NCBI GenBank assembly: GCA_013178375.1
Contig: JABLXQ010000022.1
Coordinates: forward strand, 31,031-95,030
Length of the DNA stretch: 64,000 bases
Direction: 5' to 3'
Source of the DNA: Gammaproteobacteria bacterium
GTDB lineage: Bacteria; Pseudomonadota; Gammaproteobacteria; Pseudomonadales; Ketobacteraceae
The notes under the pieces: model-generated
What the model saw: only the letters and a program-made list of their open reading frames with translations
What the model was told of the DNA's origin: nothing
Database searches by the model: none
Part shown: positions 42,032 to 52,034 of the stretch, in pieces
Numbering within the stretch: the first letter of the stretch is position 1
Layout: each line of letters begins with the position of its first letter
Position numbers and translations under genes: made by a program

Positions 42032-45000
42032 TCAGGAGCGCCGGGCTTCCTCGGCGCCATCGTCCCAGCCTGCTTCCCAGCTGGCGGCCAGCACTTCCAG
42101 TTCGAATTCAGCCTGGCGGGGCTGGCCTTCCAGTGCCGCCTTGTAACCCAGCTCGTAGGCTTCATCCAGGCCCACGTGCCATTCGGTGCGGCCATCGCCA
42201 GCGGTCGCTGCAACCGCCACATCAGGTGCCACTTCACTGCCACCGGTACCTGTCACCGCCAGTGCCGGTTGCAGCTCGGCCTGTTCGGGTGCGCGGGCGC
42301 CCAGGCTGAACAGGCGGCCCAGCAGATCGCCGATATCCACCGAAATCCGGTACATCGACGGCACCAGGATCAGGCTGATGGTACTGGAGAACAGAGTGCC
42401 AAAGCCCAGCGAAACCGCCATCGGAATCATGAACTGCGCCTGCAGGCTCTTTTCCATGATCATGGGCAATACACCCACCAGCGTGGTGAGCGAGATCAGG
42501 ATCACCGCGCGGGCCCGCTGCACGCCGGCATCGCGGATGGCCTGCTGCAGCGGCACACCGTTACGCCGGCAATCATTGATGTAATCGATCAGCACCAGGT
42601 TGTCGTTCACCACCACCCCGCTCACGGCGACGATGCCAATCAGCGACCAGATGGTGACATCGATGCCCACGATCATGTGCCCCGCCAGCGCCCCGATGAT
42701 GCCGAACGGAATCGCGATCATCACCATAAGCGGCTGACCGTAGGAACGGAACTGGAACGCCATCAGGGTGTACATGCCCAGCAGCGCCATCAGGTAGGCC
42801 TGGGACAGGAAATCGATGAACTCGTCGCGGTCCTTCTGGGCACCGGCCACTGCCCAGCGCATGTCCGGATAGTCCAGGCTCAGGCGATCGAGGAAATCCG
42901 CCTTCAGCACGATCATGACCTTTCCGATCGAGGTGGCGGCATCATCCACCTTGGCACTCACCCGCACCACGCGGTGACGCTGGTGGTGCTTGATTTCCGA
43001 GGCGCCCTCGCCGTAATCAATGTCCGCCACGCTGGACAGGGGCACAGTCTTGCCGGTGGGCAGCACCAGGTTCATGTTCTCCAGGCTCCACAGGGAATTG
43101 CGGTCCGCCTCGGAATAGCGCAACACCACCGCCACATCGCCATCGGCGCGGTTGATGTTCTGCAGGCTGAGGCCGTGGTACGCCTGACGCACCTGCGCCG
43201 CCACCTGCTCCAGTGACAGGCCCAGGTTGCGGCCGGTGGGCTTGAGGTTGATCATCAATTCCTGCTTGGCGGTCTGCAGGGAATCGCGCACGGCATACAG
43301 CCCCTCGAATTCCGACAGCCGCGCCTTCAGCGCTTTGGCGGCCTGCTGCAGGTCATCGTTGTCGTTCGAGGTCAGCTCGATGTCGATCATGGTGCCCGAC
43401 GCCAGCAGGGTGGACTTGAAATCCAGGTCCGCCATTTCCGGAATGTCGCCGGCGCGCTTGCGCCACTCGACCACCACATCCTGCCCTGAGAAATGCCGGT
43501 TCTCGCTGGCCTGGAATTCCATCACGATGTGACCACCACCATCCGGCTGGTAGGAGGTGAACACGTTGAGGATCTGGGGGCTGCCATCGGGATCACGGAA
43601 ATCCCGCATGATTTCCAGCGCGGCCTTTTCCAGCTGCTTGATACCGGCATCGGTCACGACACGCGGCGTATTCTCGGAAAAACGGATGGTGGCGCTGGCG
43701 GTGTCACCCTCGATCTGGGAAAACATCACCACCTTCAGCCAGCCGAAAGCGACGATGCCGATGGTCACCAGCAGCACGCTGACAAATGCCGTCACCACCG
43801 AATAGCGCCAGTTCAGACAGACTTCCAGGAAGGGCCGGTAGCGGTATTCCAGAAACCAGTCCAGGTGTTCGGAAATCCATTTCTGCACCTTGCCCACCAC
43901 GGGGAAGTTGTCATACAGGTCAGGCTTCGAGCCGGACAGGTGGGCCGGCAGCATCAGCGACGCCTCGATCACCGAGATCAGCAGGGTGAAGATGATCACC
44001 AGAGGAATCACCTGCATCAGCTTGCCCTCGGGCCCGGGCAGCAACAGCAGCGGCAGGAAGGCACAGATCGTGGTGAGGACCGACGCCAGCATCGGGAAAA
44101 ACAGTTCCTGCGCGCCGCGAATGGCGGCTTCGACGCCATCCAGCCCCTTGCGCCGGTAAGAGAAAATGTTCTCGCCAATCACGATCGCCTCGTCCACCAC
44201 GATGCCCAGTACCAGGATGTAGGCGAACAGGGAAATCATGTTCAGGGTGACGCCGAAGTGGGGCAGGATGATCATGGAACCGAGGTAACTCACGGGCACC
44301 GACATGCTGATCCAGAACGCCACTTCCGAACGCAGGAATGCCAGCAGGATCAGGAATACCATCAGACCGCCCTGCCAGCCGTCGGTGATCAGCAGTGACA
44401 TGCGGCTCTTGTAGTAAACGGTGGTGTCCTGCCACACATCCAGCTTAATGCCATCGGGAATGTAGGTGGTGGGCGCGTCCACGTAATTGCGCAGGGCCTC
44501 GGAGATATCGACGATGTCCTGCTTGCCTGCCCGGTACACCGCCAGCACCACAGCCGGCCGGCCATTGAATTCGCTACGCACGCCATCGCGGAAACCGTCG
44601 CTGACGGTGGCCACGTCCGACAGCAGCAGGCGGCCACCGTCCGGGGTGGCACGCACCACGATGTCTTCCAGTTGCTCGGGATCGTAGATCTGCCCCTGCA
44701 ACCGCAGTGACACCGAACCCTGGGCCGTTTTCAGTTCGCCGCCCGGCGCGTCCATGGTGTTGGCGCGGATGGCCTGGGCAATTTCCGCAAAACTCAGGTT
44801 GTAGCGCTGCAACTGCGCTTCCGCCACGTCGATGGACACCTGGTAATCGCGGGCGCCGGTCAGATCCACCTGGGAAATGGTTTCCAGGGTCAGCAGGTCG
44901 GACCTCACCTTGCTCGCCAGGGCACGCAGCGAGCGCTCGTCCGCCTCGCCGGAAATGATCAGGTAGGCCACCAGGTTGCGCACCGACAGCTCGCTGATCA

Positions 45001-45379
45001 CGGGACGCTGGGAATCCTTGGGGAAGGAGCCGATGCCGTCCACCCGGGCCTTGATCTCGTTGAGAACGTCCTTGCTGTCGTAGCCCCAGTCCAGTTCCGC
45101 CGTCACTACCCCCAGGTGTTCCACCGCGCGGGAGGAAATGGATTTCACCCCCTCCACGTCGTAGATGGCGGCTTCCACCGGGTTGACGATGGCCTGCTCC
45201 ACGGCTTCCGGCGAGGCGCCCGGGTAGGGCACGGTCACGGAGATCATGTCCAGGGAGACGCTGGGGATGATTTCGCTGCGCACATCCATCAGCGAGATGG
45301 CACCAGCGCCCAGGAACAGCAGCATCAGCAGATTGGCGGCAATGCGATTGCGTACAAACCATTCAATCAGGGTATTCAT
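42032..45379 (-). CDS. RND efflux transporter permease (AcrB superfamily)
   Basis: 1115 residues with the usual 12-TM double-repeat RND layout: N-terminal IEWFVRNRIAANLLMLLFLG, porter loops, and the TM4 proton-relay segment LVLGIVVDEAIVIGEN with Asp-Glu in place of the AcrB Asp-Asp. The second half includes FGIIGALAGHMIVGIDV and VSGVVVNDNLVLIDYIND. After TM12 an extra acidic soluble tail of about 80 residues follows (GLDEAYELGYKAALEGQPRQ), unusual for the family. TGAGGAG, overlapping the adaptor's stop, serves as ribosome-binding site. No TolC gene is nearby. Confidence 0.95.
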   Translation of the reverse strand: MNTLIEWFVRNRIAANLLMLLFLGAGAISLMDVRSEIIPSVSLDMISVTVPYPGASPEAVEQAIVNPVEAAIYDVEGVKSISSRAVEHLGVVTAELDWGYDSKDVLNEIKARVDGIGSFPKDSQRPVISELSVRNLVAYLIISGEADERSLRALASKVRSDLLTLETISQVDLTGARDYQVSIDVAEAQLQRYNLSFAEIAQAIRANTMDAPGGELKTAQGSVSLRLQGQIYDPEQLEDIVVRATPDGGRLLLSDVATVSDGFRDGVRSEFNGRPAVVLAVYRAGKQDIVDISEALRNYVDAPTTYIPDGIKLDVWQDTTVYYKSRMSLLITDGWQGGLMVFLILLAFLRSEVAFWISMSVPVSYLGSMIILPHFGVTLNMISLFAYILVLGIVVDEAIVIGENIFSYRRKGLDGVEAAIRGAQELFFPMLASVLTTICAFLPLLLLPGPEGKLMQVIPLVIIFTLLISVIEASLMLPAHLSGSKPDLYDNFPVVGKVQKWISEHLDWFLEYRYRPFLEVCLNWRYSVVTAFVSVLLVTIGIVAFGWLKVVMFSQIEGDTASATIRFSENTPRVVTDAGIKQLEKAALEIMRDFRDPDGSPQILNVFTSYQPDGGGHIVMEFQASENRHFSGQDVVVEWRKRAGDIPEMADLDFKSTLLASGTMIDIELTSNDNDDLQQAAKALKARLSEFEGLYAVRDSLQTAKQELMINLKPTGRNLGLSLEQVAAQVRQAYHGLSLQNINRADGDVAVVLRYSEADRNSLWSLENMNLVLPTGKTVPLSSVADIDYGEGASEIKHHQRHRVVRVSAKVDDAATSIGKVMIVLKADFLDRLSLDYPDMRWAVAGAQKDRDEFIDFLSQAYLMALLGMYTLMAFQFRSYGQPLMVMIAIPFGIIGALAGHMIVGIDVTIWSLIGIVAVSGVVVNDNLVLIDYINDCRRNGVPLQQAIRDAGVQRARAVILISLTTLVGVLPMIMEKSLQAQFMIPMAVSLGFGTLFSSTISLILVPSMYRISVDIGDLLGRLFSLGARAPEQAELQPALAVTGTGGSEVAPDVAVAATAGDGRTEWHVGLDEAYELGYKAALEGQPRQAEFELEVLAASWEAGWDDGAEEARRS

Positions 45380-45388
45380 CGCCGCTCC

Positions 45389-46579
45389 TCAGGGCTGGGT
45401 TTCGTCGGCCTGGGCCACGGGTTGCGGGGCATTCGCCGCCGGGTTGGCAGTCTGGGCGCGCACGACCAGACCGTCCACGGCAGTATTCAGATGGCTGAGC
45501 ACGACCTGGTCGCCCTCTGCCAGCCCTTCCTTCACATAAATGAAATCGCGCCCCTTGTAGAGCACGTCGACGTCCTTGCGCTGCAGCCGGCTGTCCGCCG
45601 TCACGATCCACAGCTGCGAACCGTTGCGGAACGCACGCCGGGGCACCACGAAAACGTTGTCAAAACTGCGGCCCTCGATTTCGGCCTCAACAAAGGTCCC
45701 GAGGGTCAGCGGTGGGCGGCCCGGCTGGGACGGATCGGCGGCAAACGGGTCTTCGATACGGGCATATACGTTGAGCAGGCGATTGAACTCGTCCATGCTG
45801 CCCTCGGCCCCCAGCACCACGCCGGACCAGTGGTAGCGGGTACCGCTATAAACGGCGGAGAAGTTGACCCGGGGACCTTCCGGCGCCAGCACCGAGCGGC
45901 GGGTGGGCAGATCCACCAGCGAGGCCTGCTGGTTGGACAGCGGCATGCGCACTTCGGCGATGTTCACTGCATAAATCTGGCCCAGGGGCACACCGGGTTT
46001 CAGGTACATGCCCACCTGCAGGTTCTCGGCCCGCACGCGGCCATCGAAGGGTGCAGCCAGAACCGTATTTTTCTGCGCCAGCACCAGGGCTGCCAGTTCG
46101 GCCTTGGCGGCCTCGAACTGGGACTTGGCCTGCTGGTCGTAATTGCGCACCAGGTCCACATCATTGCCACCGGTGCGGCGGGAGGCGGCTTCGGCCTGGG
46201 CCTGCTGCAGGGCCTGGCTGGCCTGGGCCACCATGGCCTGGGTCTTGCGGATCTTCACTTCATTTTCAATATCATCCACCCGCATCAACACTTCACCCTT
46301 GCGGAAGAAGCCGCCGGTAACGAAGTTGGGGGATACATAGGTGACCGGGCCGCTGACTTCCGCCACCACAGGGATGTCATTGCCCGGCAGCACCATGCCA
46401 CGGGTGAGTACGGGAATCCGCAGGGATTGGGACGCCGCCGGGGTGACCAGCACCATGGGCACCCGCTCTTCGGCGGCGTGGCGCTCTGCCTTGGGACGGG
46501 CCATGAACAGGATGACCAGAATAACGCAGGCGGCCGCGAGGAAGGCAACGGGCAAGAGAATTCGAAAGTATTTCTGCAT
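45389..46579 (-). CDS. RND efflux periplasmic adaptor (membrane fusion protein)
   Basis: 396 residues. An N-terminal anchor (ILLPVAFLAAACVILVILFM) is followed by the lipoyl/barrel half VVAEVSGPVTYVSPNF and the helical hairpin (QAMVAQASQALQQAQAEAAS, QFEAAKAELAALVLAQKNT). The second lipoyl half is TVLAAPFDGRVRAENLQVG, then the beta-barrel and membrane-proximal domains. It couples the pump 9 nt downstream to an outer-membrane channel encoded elsewhere. It diverges from the DISM-EAL gene across a 257-bp region. Confidence 0.94.
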   Translation of the reverse strand: MQKYFRILLPVAFLAAACVILVILFMARPKAERHAAEERVPMVLVTPAASQSLRIPVLTRGMVLPGNDIPVVAEVSGPVTYVSPNFVTGGFFRKGEVLMRVDDIENEVKIRKTQAMVAQASQALQQAQAEAASRRTGGNDVDLVRNYDQQAKSQFEAAKAELAALVLAQKNTVLAAPFDGRVRAENLQVGMYLKPGVPLGQIYAVNIAEVRMPLSNQQASLVDLPTRRSVLAPEGPRVNFSAVYSGTRYHWSGVVLGAEGSMDEFNRLLNVYARIEDPFAADPSQPGRPPLTLGTFVEAEIEGRSFDNVFVVPRRAFRNGSQLWIVTADSRLQRKDVDVLYKGRDFIYVKEGLAEGDQVVLSHLNTAVDGLVVRAQTANPAANAPQPVAQADETQP

Positions 46580-46836
46580 ATTTATTGTTGTCTACTGCTG
46601 CGCCCTGAGTGTACCGGCCACGCGGGTCGACAGGGATGGATGGTTCCAGGCGGCCGGGGCATCCGACACCCCGGCTGCTCCGAGGCTGAAGATGATACAC
46701 CGAAGTGAAAAAACTGCGGGAGGGTTGCCACAAACAAATTTGTAAAGGCTGTGTGGCGTTCCGTTACCGCAGAGGGATCGGCTACAGTTTAAGGATAGAC
46801 TGGGCGTCGGCACGCTCCAACCAATTGTTACAACTT

Positions 46837-49428
46837 ATGAAACCACTGACCACTGTTGCGCCGGACCACCGCCTGCGCTGGCGGCCAGGCTCCGGCCTGC
46901 TGCTGGCCTGGCTGCTGTGCTGCTGGCTGCTGCCCCCGCTGGCACCACCGGCGGCCGGGCAGACTGTGGTGATTTCCGTGGACGACAGCACCTCGGCACT
47001 TGCGCTGCCAGGCCCCCTGCCCACCGCCCTGGATGACCCGACGCTGCCGCCCCAGGCCTGGTTGCAGCGCCCTTTCACCCCGGACCTGTATGGCGTCTCG
47101 CTGCAGCCCAGCCCCGATACCTACTGGCACCGCCTGCAGCTGGAGGGTCGCTTTGGCGATTCCGCCCCGCGCGACTGGCATCTGGTGGCCGACACCCATC
47201 TGCTGCGCCACCTGGAGTTCTATCTGTTCGACGGCGACCAGCTGATCCTGCATCAGCGCGCCGGACTGCTGGATGCGGTGGACCGCGCCGGCCGCTACAG
47301 CGGCATCCACCTGGACTTCAGCCTGCGCCAGGGCCAGACGCTGACCCTGCTGATCCGCAAACAGAACAACGGCCCCGCCATTCTGCCACTGACACTGTAC
47401 AGCGAGGCTGCCTTCGCCATCCAGCAGCGCAACCAGTATCTGTTCTGGGGTGGTGTGATCGCGGTGCTGCTGGCACTGGCGCTGTACAACGCGCTGGTGT
47501 ACGCCATGCAGCCCGGGCCCGCCTATCTGTGGTATCTGGCCTTCCACATCACCACCTTTCTGTATTTCTCAGGCATTCACGGCTACGGCTTTCTGCTCTG
47601 GCCGGACTGGCTGCAGCTTTACCTCGCCCAGCACATCATGACCCTGAACTTCCTGGTGATCTGGCTGGTGACGCGCTTCGCCAACGTGTTTCTGAATGCG
47701 AAGAAGAACGCGCCCTGGCACCATCGCCACCTGCGCTGGTTCGGCTACCTGTGCTGGCCCGGCATCGTCGCGTCTCACGTGGTACCGGAGTACGGGATGA
47801 TTCCGGTATTTTCGGTGGTGCAGGTGGCGGGCTCGCTGTTCGGCATCTCGATGGCGGTGGTGGCGCTGCGCAATCACTACCGGCCGGCGGTGTTTTTCCT
47901 TGTGTCCTGGCTGTTCACGGTGGCGGGCGGCGCGGTCGGCATGGCCACCTTCACCAGTTTGCTGCCCGCCAGTTTCTTCACCCTGCACGGTTTCCTGTTC
48001 GGTGCGATGGCGGAGCTGATGCTGCTGTCGCTGGCGCTGGCAGATCGCATCCGCTTCATGGAAGACCAGATGCTGGCGAAAGCGTTTCAGGACCCGCTCA
48101 CCGGCGCCCCCAACTTCTCGTTTTTCCGCAACCGCTTTGCCGATCAGCTGGAGTCCATCCAGCAGCGTCATTCCCACCTGTACCTGCTGGTGCTGGATCT
48201 GCAGGGTTTTCGCGAACTGGTGGGATTGCTGGGTCCGGAGGTGCTGGGCCAGGCCTACCGCAATCATGTGGATCGCATGACGGATTTCATCCGCGGCCGG
48301 CCCTGGGCAGTGCCGATCCGGCCGCTGCAGGGCGAGGCCGTGTTTTTCATCAGCCTGCCCGGCGGCCAGGAAATGATGCTGGCGGATGCCCAGGCGCCCG
48401 GTGACGACGGCATCCAGCAGATCATGCAGGAACTGCACGAACTGTCGGAACAGGCCATCGCCGTCAGCGGCATCAACAGCAAGATCGGTTTCCGCATCGG
48501 CTGTTCGGCATTGCATCCGCCGTCCAACACCCTTTTCGAATGTTTTCGCCAGGCCCAGGTGGCGCTGCTGACGGCCCAGCGCAACCGGCAATCGGCGGCG
48601 CTCTATTCCGCCGAGCAGGACAGTTTCATCAAACACCGGCTGTCGGTGCTGTCGGAATTGCGGCAGGCCATCGCCCGCGAACAGTTGACCATTTACATCC
48701 AGCCGCAGCTGCGGGTGCGGGACCAGTTGCTGGTGGGCGGCGAAGTGCTGGTGCGCTGGGACCACGACCGCGATGGTTTCATCAGCCCAGGCGTGTTCAT
48801 TCCGCTGGCGGAGCAGAGCCAGCTGATTTTCGACATCACGCGCCAGGTGCTGCTGCAAAGCTGTCAGTGGCTGCACCGGCAGCGGTCGCTGCCACAGGAT
48901 TTTCATCTGTCGGTGAACCTGTCGGCGCTGGACATCAATGACCGCCGCCTGCTGCCTTTTATCGAATACTGCATGACCGAATACCACATCGACCGCCGCC
49001 GCATTCTGTTCGAGGTGACCGAATCTGCCGTGATGGATGATCCGGAACGTTTTCTGGGTGTGATCCGTCAGCTGCATGAGCTGGGTTTCAAGATCGCGAT
49101 CGACGATTTCGGCACCGGCTATTCGTCGATGTCGTACCTGCAGCAGATGAACGCGGACGAGATCAAAATCGATATCCGCTTCGTGCGCAACATCCATCTT
49201 TCGCCCACCAACCAGAACATCGTGAAAGCCATCGTCCAGCTGGCGCGGGCCACCGACGCCTACACGGTGGCGGAAGGCATCGAAACCGAGGCGGAACTGA
49301 ACATGCTGCGGGCGCTGGAGTGCGATATCGCCCAGGGCTTCCTGTGGTCGGCGGCCGTGCCGGCAGAGGAGTTCTCGCAGCGGTTTCTGGTGGGCAGCCG
49401 CCCCGTCAACCTGCAACAATCCAGCTAA
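46837..49428 (+). CDS. 7TM-DISM receptor with degenerate GGDEF and intact EAL (second copy)
   Basis: About 863 residues from the ATG at 46837. It has the same architecture as the gene at 20134: signal/anchor (LLLAWLLCCWLLPPLAPPAA), DISMED2-like periplasmic domain, seven TM helices (GYGFLLWPDWLQLYLAQHIM region), then GGDEF. The active motif is replaced by GEAVF (499-503). The EAL domain is intact: EVL at 636, NLSALD, EVTESAVM, IDDFGTGYSSMSYL, EIKIDIRF, VAEGIETEAE, QGF. No clear ribosome-binding site precedes 46837; the frame is open to a GTG at 46705. Likely a phosphodiesterase with a dead cyclase module. Confidence 0.9.
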   Translation: MKPLTTVAPDHRLRWRPGSGLLLAWLLCCWLLPPLAPPAAGQTVVISVDDSTSALALPGPLPTALDDPTLPPQAWLQRPFTPDLYGVSLQPSPDTYWHRLQLEGRFGDSAPRDWHLVADTHLLRHLEFYLFDGDQLILHQRAGLLDAVDRAGRYSGIHLDFSLRQGQTLTLLIRKQNNGPAILPLTLYSEAAFAIQQRNQYLFWGGVIAVLLALALYNALVYAMQPGPAYLWYLAFHITTFLYFSGIHGYGFLLWPDWLQLYLAQHIMTLNFLVIWLVTRFANVFLNAKKNAPWHHRHLRWFGYLCWPGIVASHVVPEYGMIPVFSVVQVAGSLFGISMAVVALRNHYRPAVFFLVSWLFTVAGGAVGMATFTSLLPASFFTLHGFLFGAMAELMLLSLALADRIRFMEDQMLAKAFQDPLTGAPNFSFFRNRFADQLESIQQRHSHLYLLVLDLQGFRELVGLLGPEVLGQAYRNHVDRMTDFIRGRPWAVPIRPLQGEAVFFISLPGGQEMMLADAQAPGDDGIQQIMQELHELSEQAIAVSGINSKIGFRIGCSALHPPSNTLFECFRQAQVALLTAQRNRQSAALYSAEQDSFIKHRLSVLSELRQAIAREQLTIYIQPQLRVRDQLLVGGEVLVRWDHDRDGFISPGVFIPLAEQSQLIFDITRQVLLQSCQWLHRQRSLPQDFHLSVNLSALDINDRRLLPFIEYCMTEYHIDRRRILFEVTESAVMDDPERFLGVIRQLHELGFKIAIDDFGTGYSSMSYLQQMNADEIKIDIRFVRNIHLSPTNQNIVKAIVQLARATDAYTVAEGIETEAELNMLRALECDIAQGFLWSAAVPAEEFSQRFLVGSRPVNLQQSS

Positions 49429-49550
49429 AAATACGCAACAATCCCGTCACCCCCACTTCACATGAATATTCCATGCTGCCGGTTGTCCTGCCTGCTGGCA
49501 CGACGTCGCCTGCTCAAGGCATTACTCAAGACCCATGGGGAGACACCATC

Positions 49551-50150
49551 ATGCATACCGCATTTTCGAGAAAAAGCGCCCTTGCCGCCGCGCTGCTGGC
49601 GGCCGCGATCAGCGTTCCGGCCCAGGCCACCAGCGTCAACGTCACCACCGATGGCAGCTGGTACCAGTTCGACGTGGATGAATTCGTCGCTGGTAGCGGC
49701 GGCCTGGAATGGATCGACGCCATCACCGACAGCAACGGTCTCTACAGCGGCGACGGCTCGGCGCTGAGCTTTACCTTCACGCTGAATCAGGCCGGCACGC
49801 TGAGCATCGTCGATGGCGGTTTCGGCGGCGATGAGTATCGGGTCAGCGTCAATGGTGTGGATTATTTCACCTCCACTCCGCTGACACCGGATTTCTCCAG
49901 CGTGGGCACGGATTTCGACGCAGCCCTGGCGGACACCGATGGCTTCAGCTACCTGAACCTGTTTCTCGATCCCGGCACCTACACCGTGACCGGACTGCTG
50001 CATGTTTCGGCCAGTGATCCCTATGGCGGTCCGTACAACGCGTCGGTCGGCGGCCTGCGGGTGAGTGAAGTGCCGGTGCCAGCGGCTGTGTGGTTGCTGG
50101 GTTCCGGTCTGCTGGGTCTGGCGGCCCGCCTGCGCCGTCGTCGCGCCTGA
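49551..50150 (+). CDS. VPxPA-CTERM (PEP-CTERM type) exported protein
   Basis: 199 residues. GGGGAG lies 8 nt before the ATG. The signal peptide ends ISVPAQA. The mature part is a beta-rich Ser/Asp/Gly sequence (FTLNQAGTLSIVDGGFGGDE). It ends VPVPAAVWLLGSGLLGL followed by a basic tail (AARLRRRRA). That motif, hydrophobic helix and Arg cluster are the sorting signal read by exosortase-type enzymes. Expected fate: surface or matrix protein. No exosortase gene is in the window. The frame continues upstream into the previous gene, which is not meaningful. Confidence 0.9.
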   Translation: MHTAFSRKSALAAALLAAAISVPAQATSVNVTTDGSWYQFDVDEFVAGSGGLEWIDAITDSNGLYSGDGSALSFTFTLNQAGTLSIVDGGFGGDEYRVSVNGVDYFTSTPLTPDFSSVGTDFDAALADTDGFSYLNLFLDPGTYTVTGLLHVSASDPYGGPYNASVGGLRVSEVPVPAAVWLLGSGLLGLAARLRRRRA

Positions 50151-50181
50151 TTTGCGTCCATTACACGGGGAGAAAAAATTC

Positions 50182-52005
50182 ATGAAACTGCAACTCAAGA
50201 AAATTGCGGCTGCCATCGCGCTCACACTGGCCGGCGCCACTGCCGCCCAGGCCGCCAACGTTACGGTCAAGGTCATCGCGTTCAACGATTTTCACGGCCA
50301 GCTGGAATCGCCGGGCTCATTGCGCGTCAACGCTGCCAGCGCCACGCCCACCGTTGCCGTCGGCGGCGCGGATTTTTTTGCCGGCCACATTGCGCGCCTG
50401 AAAGCACAGAATCCGAATTCGGTGGTGGTGTCCGCCGGCGATCTGATCGGTGCCACGCCGCTGGTGTCGGCGCTGTTCCATGACGAACCCACTATCGAAG
50501 CGATGAATCTGGCCGGGCTGGAATTCAATGCAGTGGGCAACCACGAATTCGACGAAGGCAAGGACGAACTCAAGCGCATGCAGAGCGGCGGTTGTCACCC
50601 GACGGATCTGGACAATACCTGCAAGGGCCTGCAGGTGGGCACACCCTATCCGTTTGCCGGTGCCAAATTCAAATTCCTCGCCGCCAACGTGGAGGAAACC
50701 GCCACCGGAAAAACCATTTTCCCGCCGTATGCCATCAAGAATTTTGGCAAAACCCGCGTCGCTTTCATCGGCATGACGCTGAAGGACACGCCGAGCATCG
50801 TCACGCCCAGCGGCGTGGCCGGACTGGAATTCAAGGATGAGGCCGCCACCGTCAACGCACTTATACCGAAACTGCGCGCCCGTGGCGTGGAAGCGATCGT
50901 GGTACTGATTCACCAGGGCGGCACCGTGCCAGTGACCCAGGCCGCCGACACCATCAACGGCTGCGCCGGTGGTCTGGCGGGCACACCACTGCCGCCCATC
51001 GTCAGCGCACTGGACGATGAAGTGGACATGGTGATTTCCGGTCACACTCACCAAGCCTACAACTGCCAGCTGGCCAACAGCGCCGGTCGCCTGATTCCGG
51101 TGACCAGCGCCAACTCCATCGGCCGCGTGCTGTCGGACATCAACCTGACCATCAACGATGCCAACGGCGAAGTGGTCAGCATCAGCGCCAACAACATCCT
51201 GGTGGACCGCAGCCATCCGGCCACCACACCAAACGCACAGATCGCCGGCCTCGTCAGCCAGTACAAGGCGCTGGCCACACCGATTGCCAACCGGGTGATC
51301 GGTGAGATCACTGCCGCCATGGGCAACGCCAGCGCCAACGCCGCCGGTGAAATTGCGCTGGGCGATGTGCTTGCCGACGCGCAACTGGCGGCCACCGCAC
51401 CGGCGGGTTTCGGTGAAGCGGTGGCAGCCTTCATGAATCCAGGTGGCATCCGTTCCCCCGGTTTCACGTTCCCATCCAGCGCGGCCGGCGAAGGCGATGG
51501 CAAGGTCACCTACGGCGAGGCCTTCACCGTGCAGCCTTTCGGCAACAGCCTGGTGACATTGAACCTCACCGGCGAGCAGATCCACATCATGCTGGAACAG
51601 CAGTTCATCGGTTGCCACGCGGGCACTGCGCCAGCGTCTTGGAACTATCCCGCCAGCGACACCAGCGGCCAGCCGTTCAACCGGATCCTGCAAGTGTCGG
51701 AAGGTTTCCGTTATGCCTGGAGCACGTCGGGCCAGGCCTGCGACAAGGTTGATCCCACCAGCATCAGCATCAACGGCGCCACGCTGGACCTGAACGCCAG
51801 CTACCGCATCACGGTGAATAATTTCCTGGCGGACGGCGGCGACAAGATCTACGTGCTGGCACAGGGCAACAACCGTTTGGGTGGCGCGCAGGACGTGGAT
51901 GCACTGGAAGACTGGTTCAACAATCCGGCGGCCGATGCAGATCCGGTTGCCAGCGACGTGCAGGTGGCGCCAGGGCCGCAGGACCGGATCATGCTGCTGC
52001 CCTGA
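50182..52005 (+). CDS. UshA-like bifunctional metallophosphatase / 5'-nucleotidase
   Basis: 607 residues. The start MKLQLKKIAAAIALTLAGAT has GGGGAG 8-13 nt upstream and gives a signal peptide. The N-terminal calcineurin-type domain has VIAFNDFHGQLE, SAGDLIGAT, GLEFNAVGNHEFDEG, LIHQGG and ISGHTHQAYNC. The C-terminal 5'-nucleotidase domain covers about 355-600 (AAFMNPGGIRSPGF, VQPFGNSLVTLNLTGEQI, YRITVNNFLADGGDKIY). It would dephosphorylate nucleotides outside the cytoplasm. Start overlap with the VPxPA gene is avoided. A terminator follows. Confidence 0.93.
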   Translation: MKLQLKKIAAAIALTLAGATAAQAANVTVKVIAFNDFHGQLESPGSLRVNAASATPTVAVGGADFFAGHIARLKAQNPNSVVVSAGDLIGATPLVSALFHDEPTIEAMNLAGLEFNAVGNHEFDEGKDELKRMQSGGCHPTDLDNTCKGLQVGTPYPFAGAKFKFLAANVEETATGKTIFPPYAIKNFGKTRVAFIGMTLKDTPSIVTPSGVAGLEFKDEAATVNALIPKLRARGVEAIVVLIHQGGTVPVTQAADTINGCAGGLAGTPLPPIVSALDDEVDMVISGHTHQAYNCQLANSAGRLIPVTSANSIGRVLSDINLTINDANGEVVSISANNILVDRSHPATTPNAQIAGLVSQYKALATPIANRVIGEITAAMGNASANAAGEIALGDVLADAQLAATAPAGFGEAVAAFMNPGGIRSPGFTFPSSAAGEGDGKVTYGEAFTVQPFGNSLVTLNLTGEQIHIMLEQQFIGCHAGTAPASWNYPASDTSGQPFNRILQVSEGFRYAWSTSGQACDKVDPTSISINGATLDLNASYRITVNNFLADGGDKIYVLAQGNNRLGGAQDVDALEDWFNNPAADADPVASDVQVAPGPQDRIMLLP

Positions 52006-52034
52006 TACCGGTTTGATGCGCTGATGCAAAAGAG

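Noticed and set aside
45116..46708. 530-codon plus-strand frame across the RND adaptor region
   Set aside because: Overlaps coupled pump and adaptor genes and has no recognisable domains.
47569..49419. 616-codon minus-strand frame opposite the second DISM-EAL gene
   Set aside because: The plus strand has complete EAL motifs; the antisense frame shows only His/Gln-rich sequence.
50317..52029. 570-codon minus-strand frame opposite the 5'-nucleotidase gene
   Set aside because: Antisense shadow; the real gene has signal peptide, metallophosphatase motifs, ribosome-binding site and terminator.
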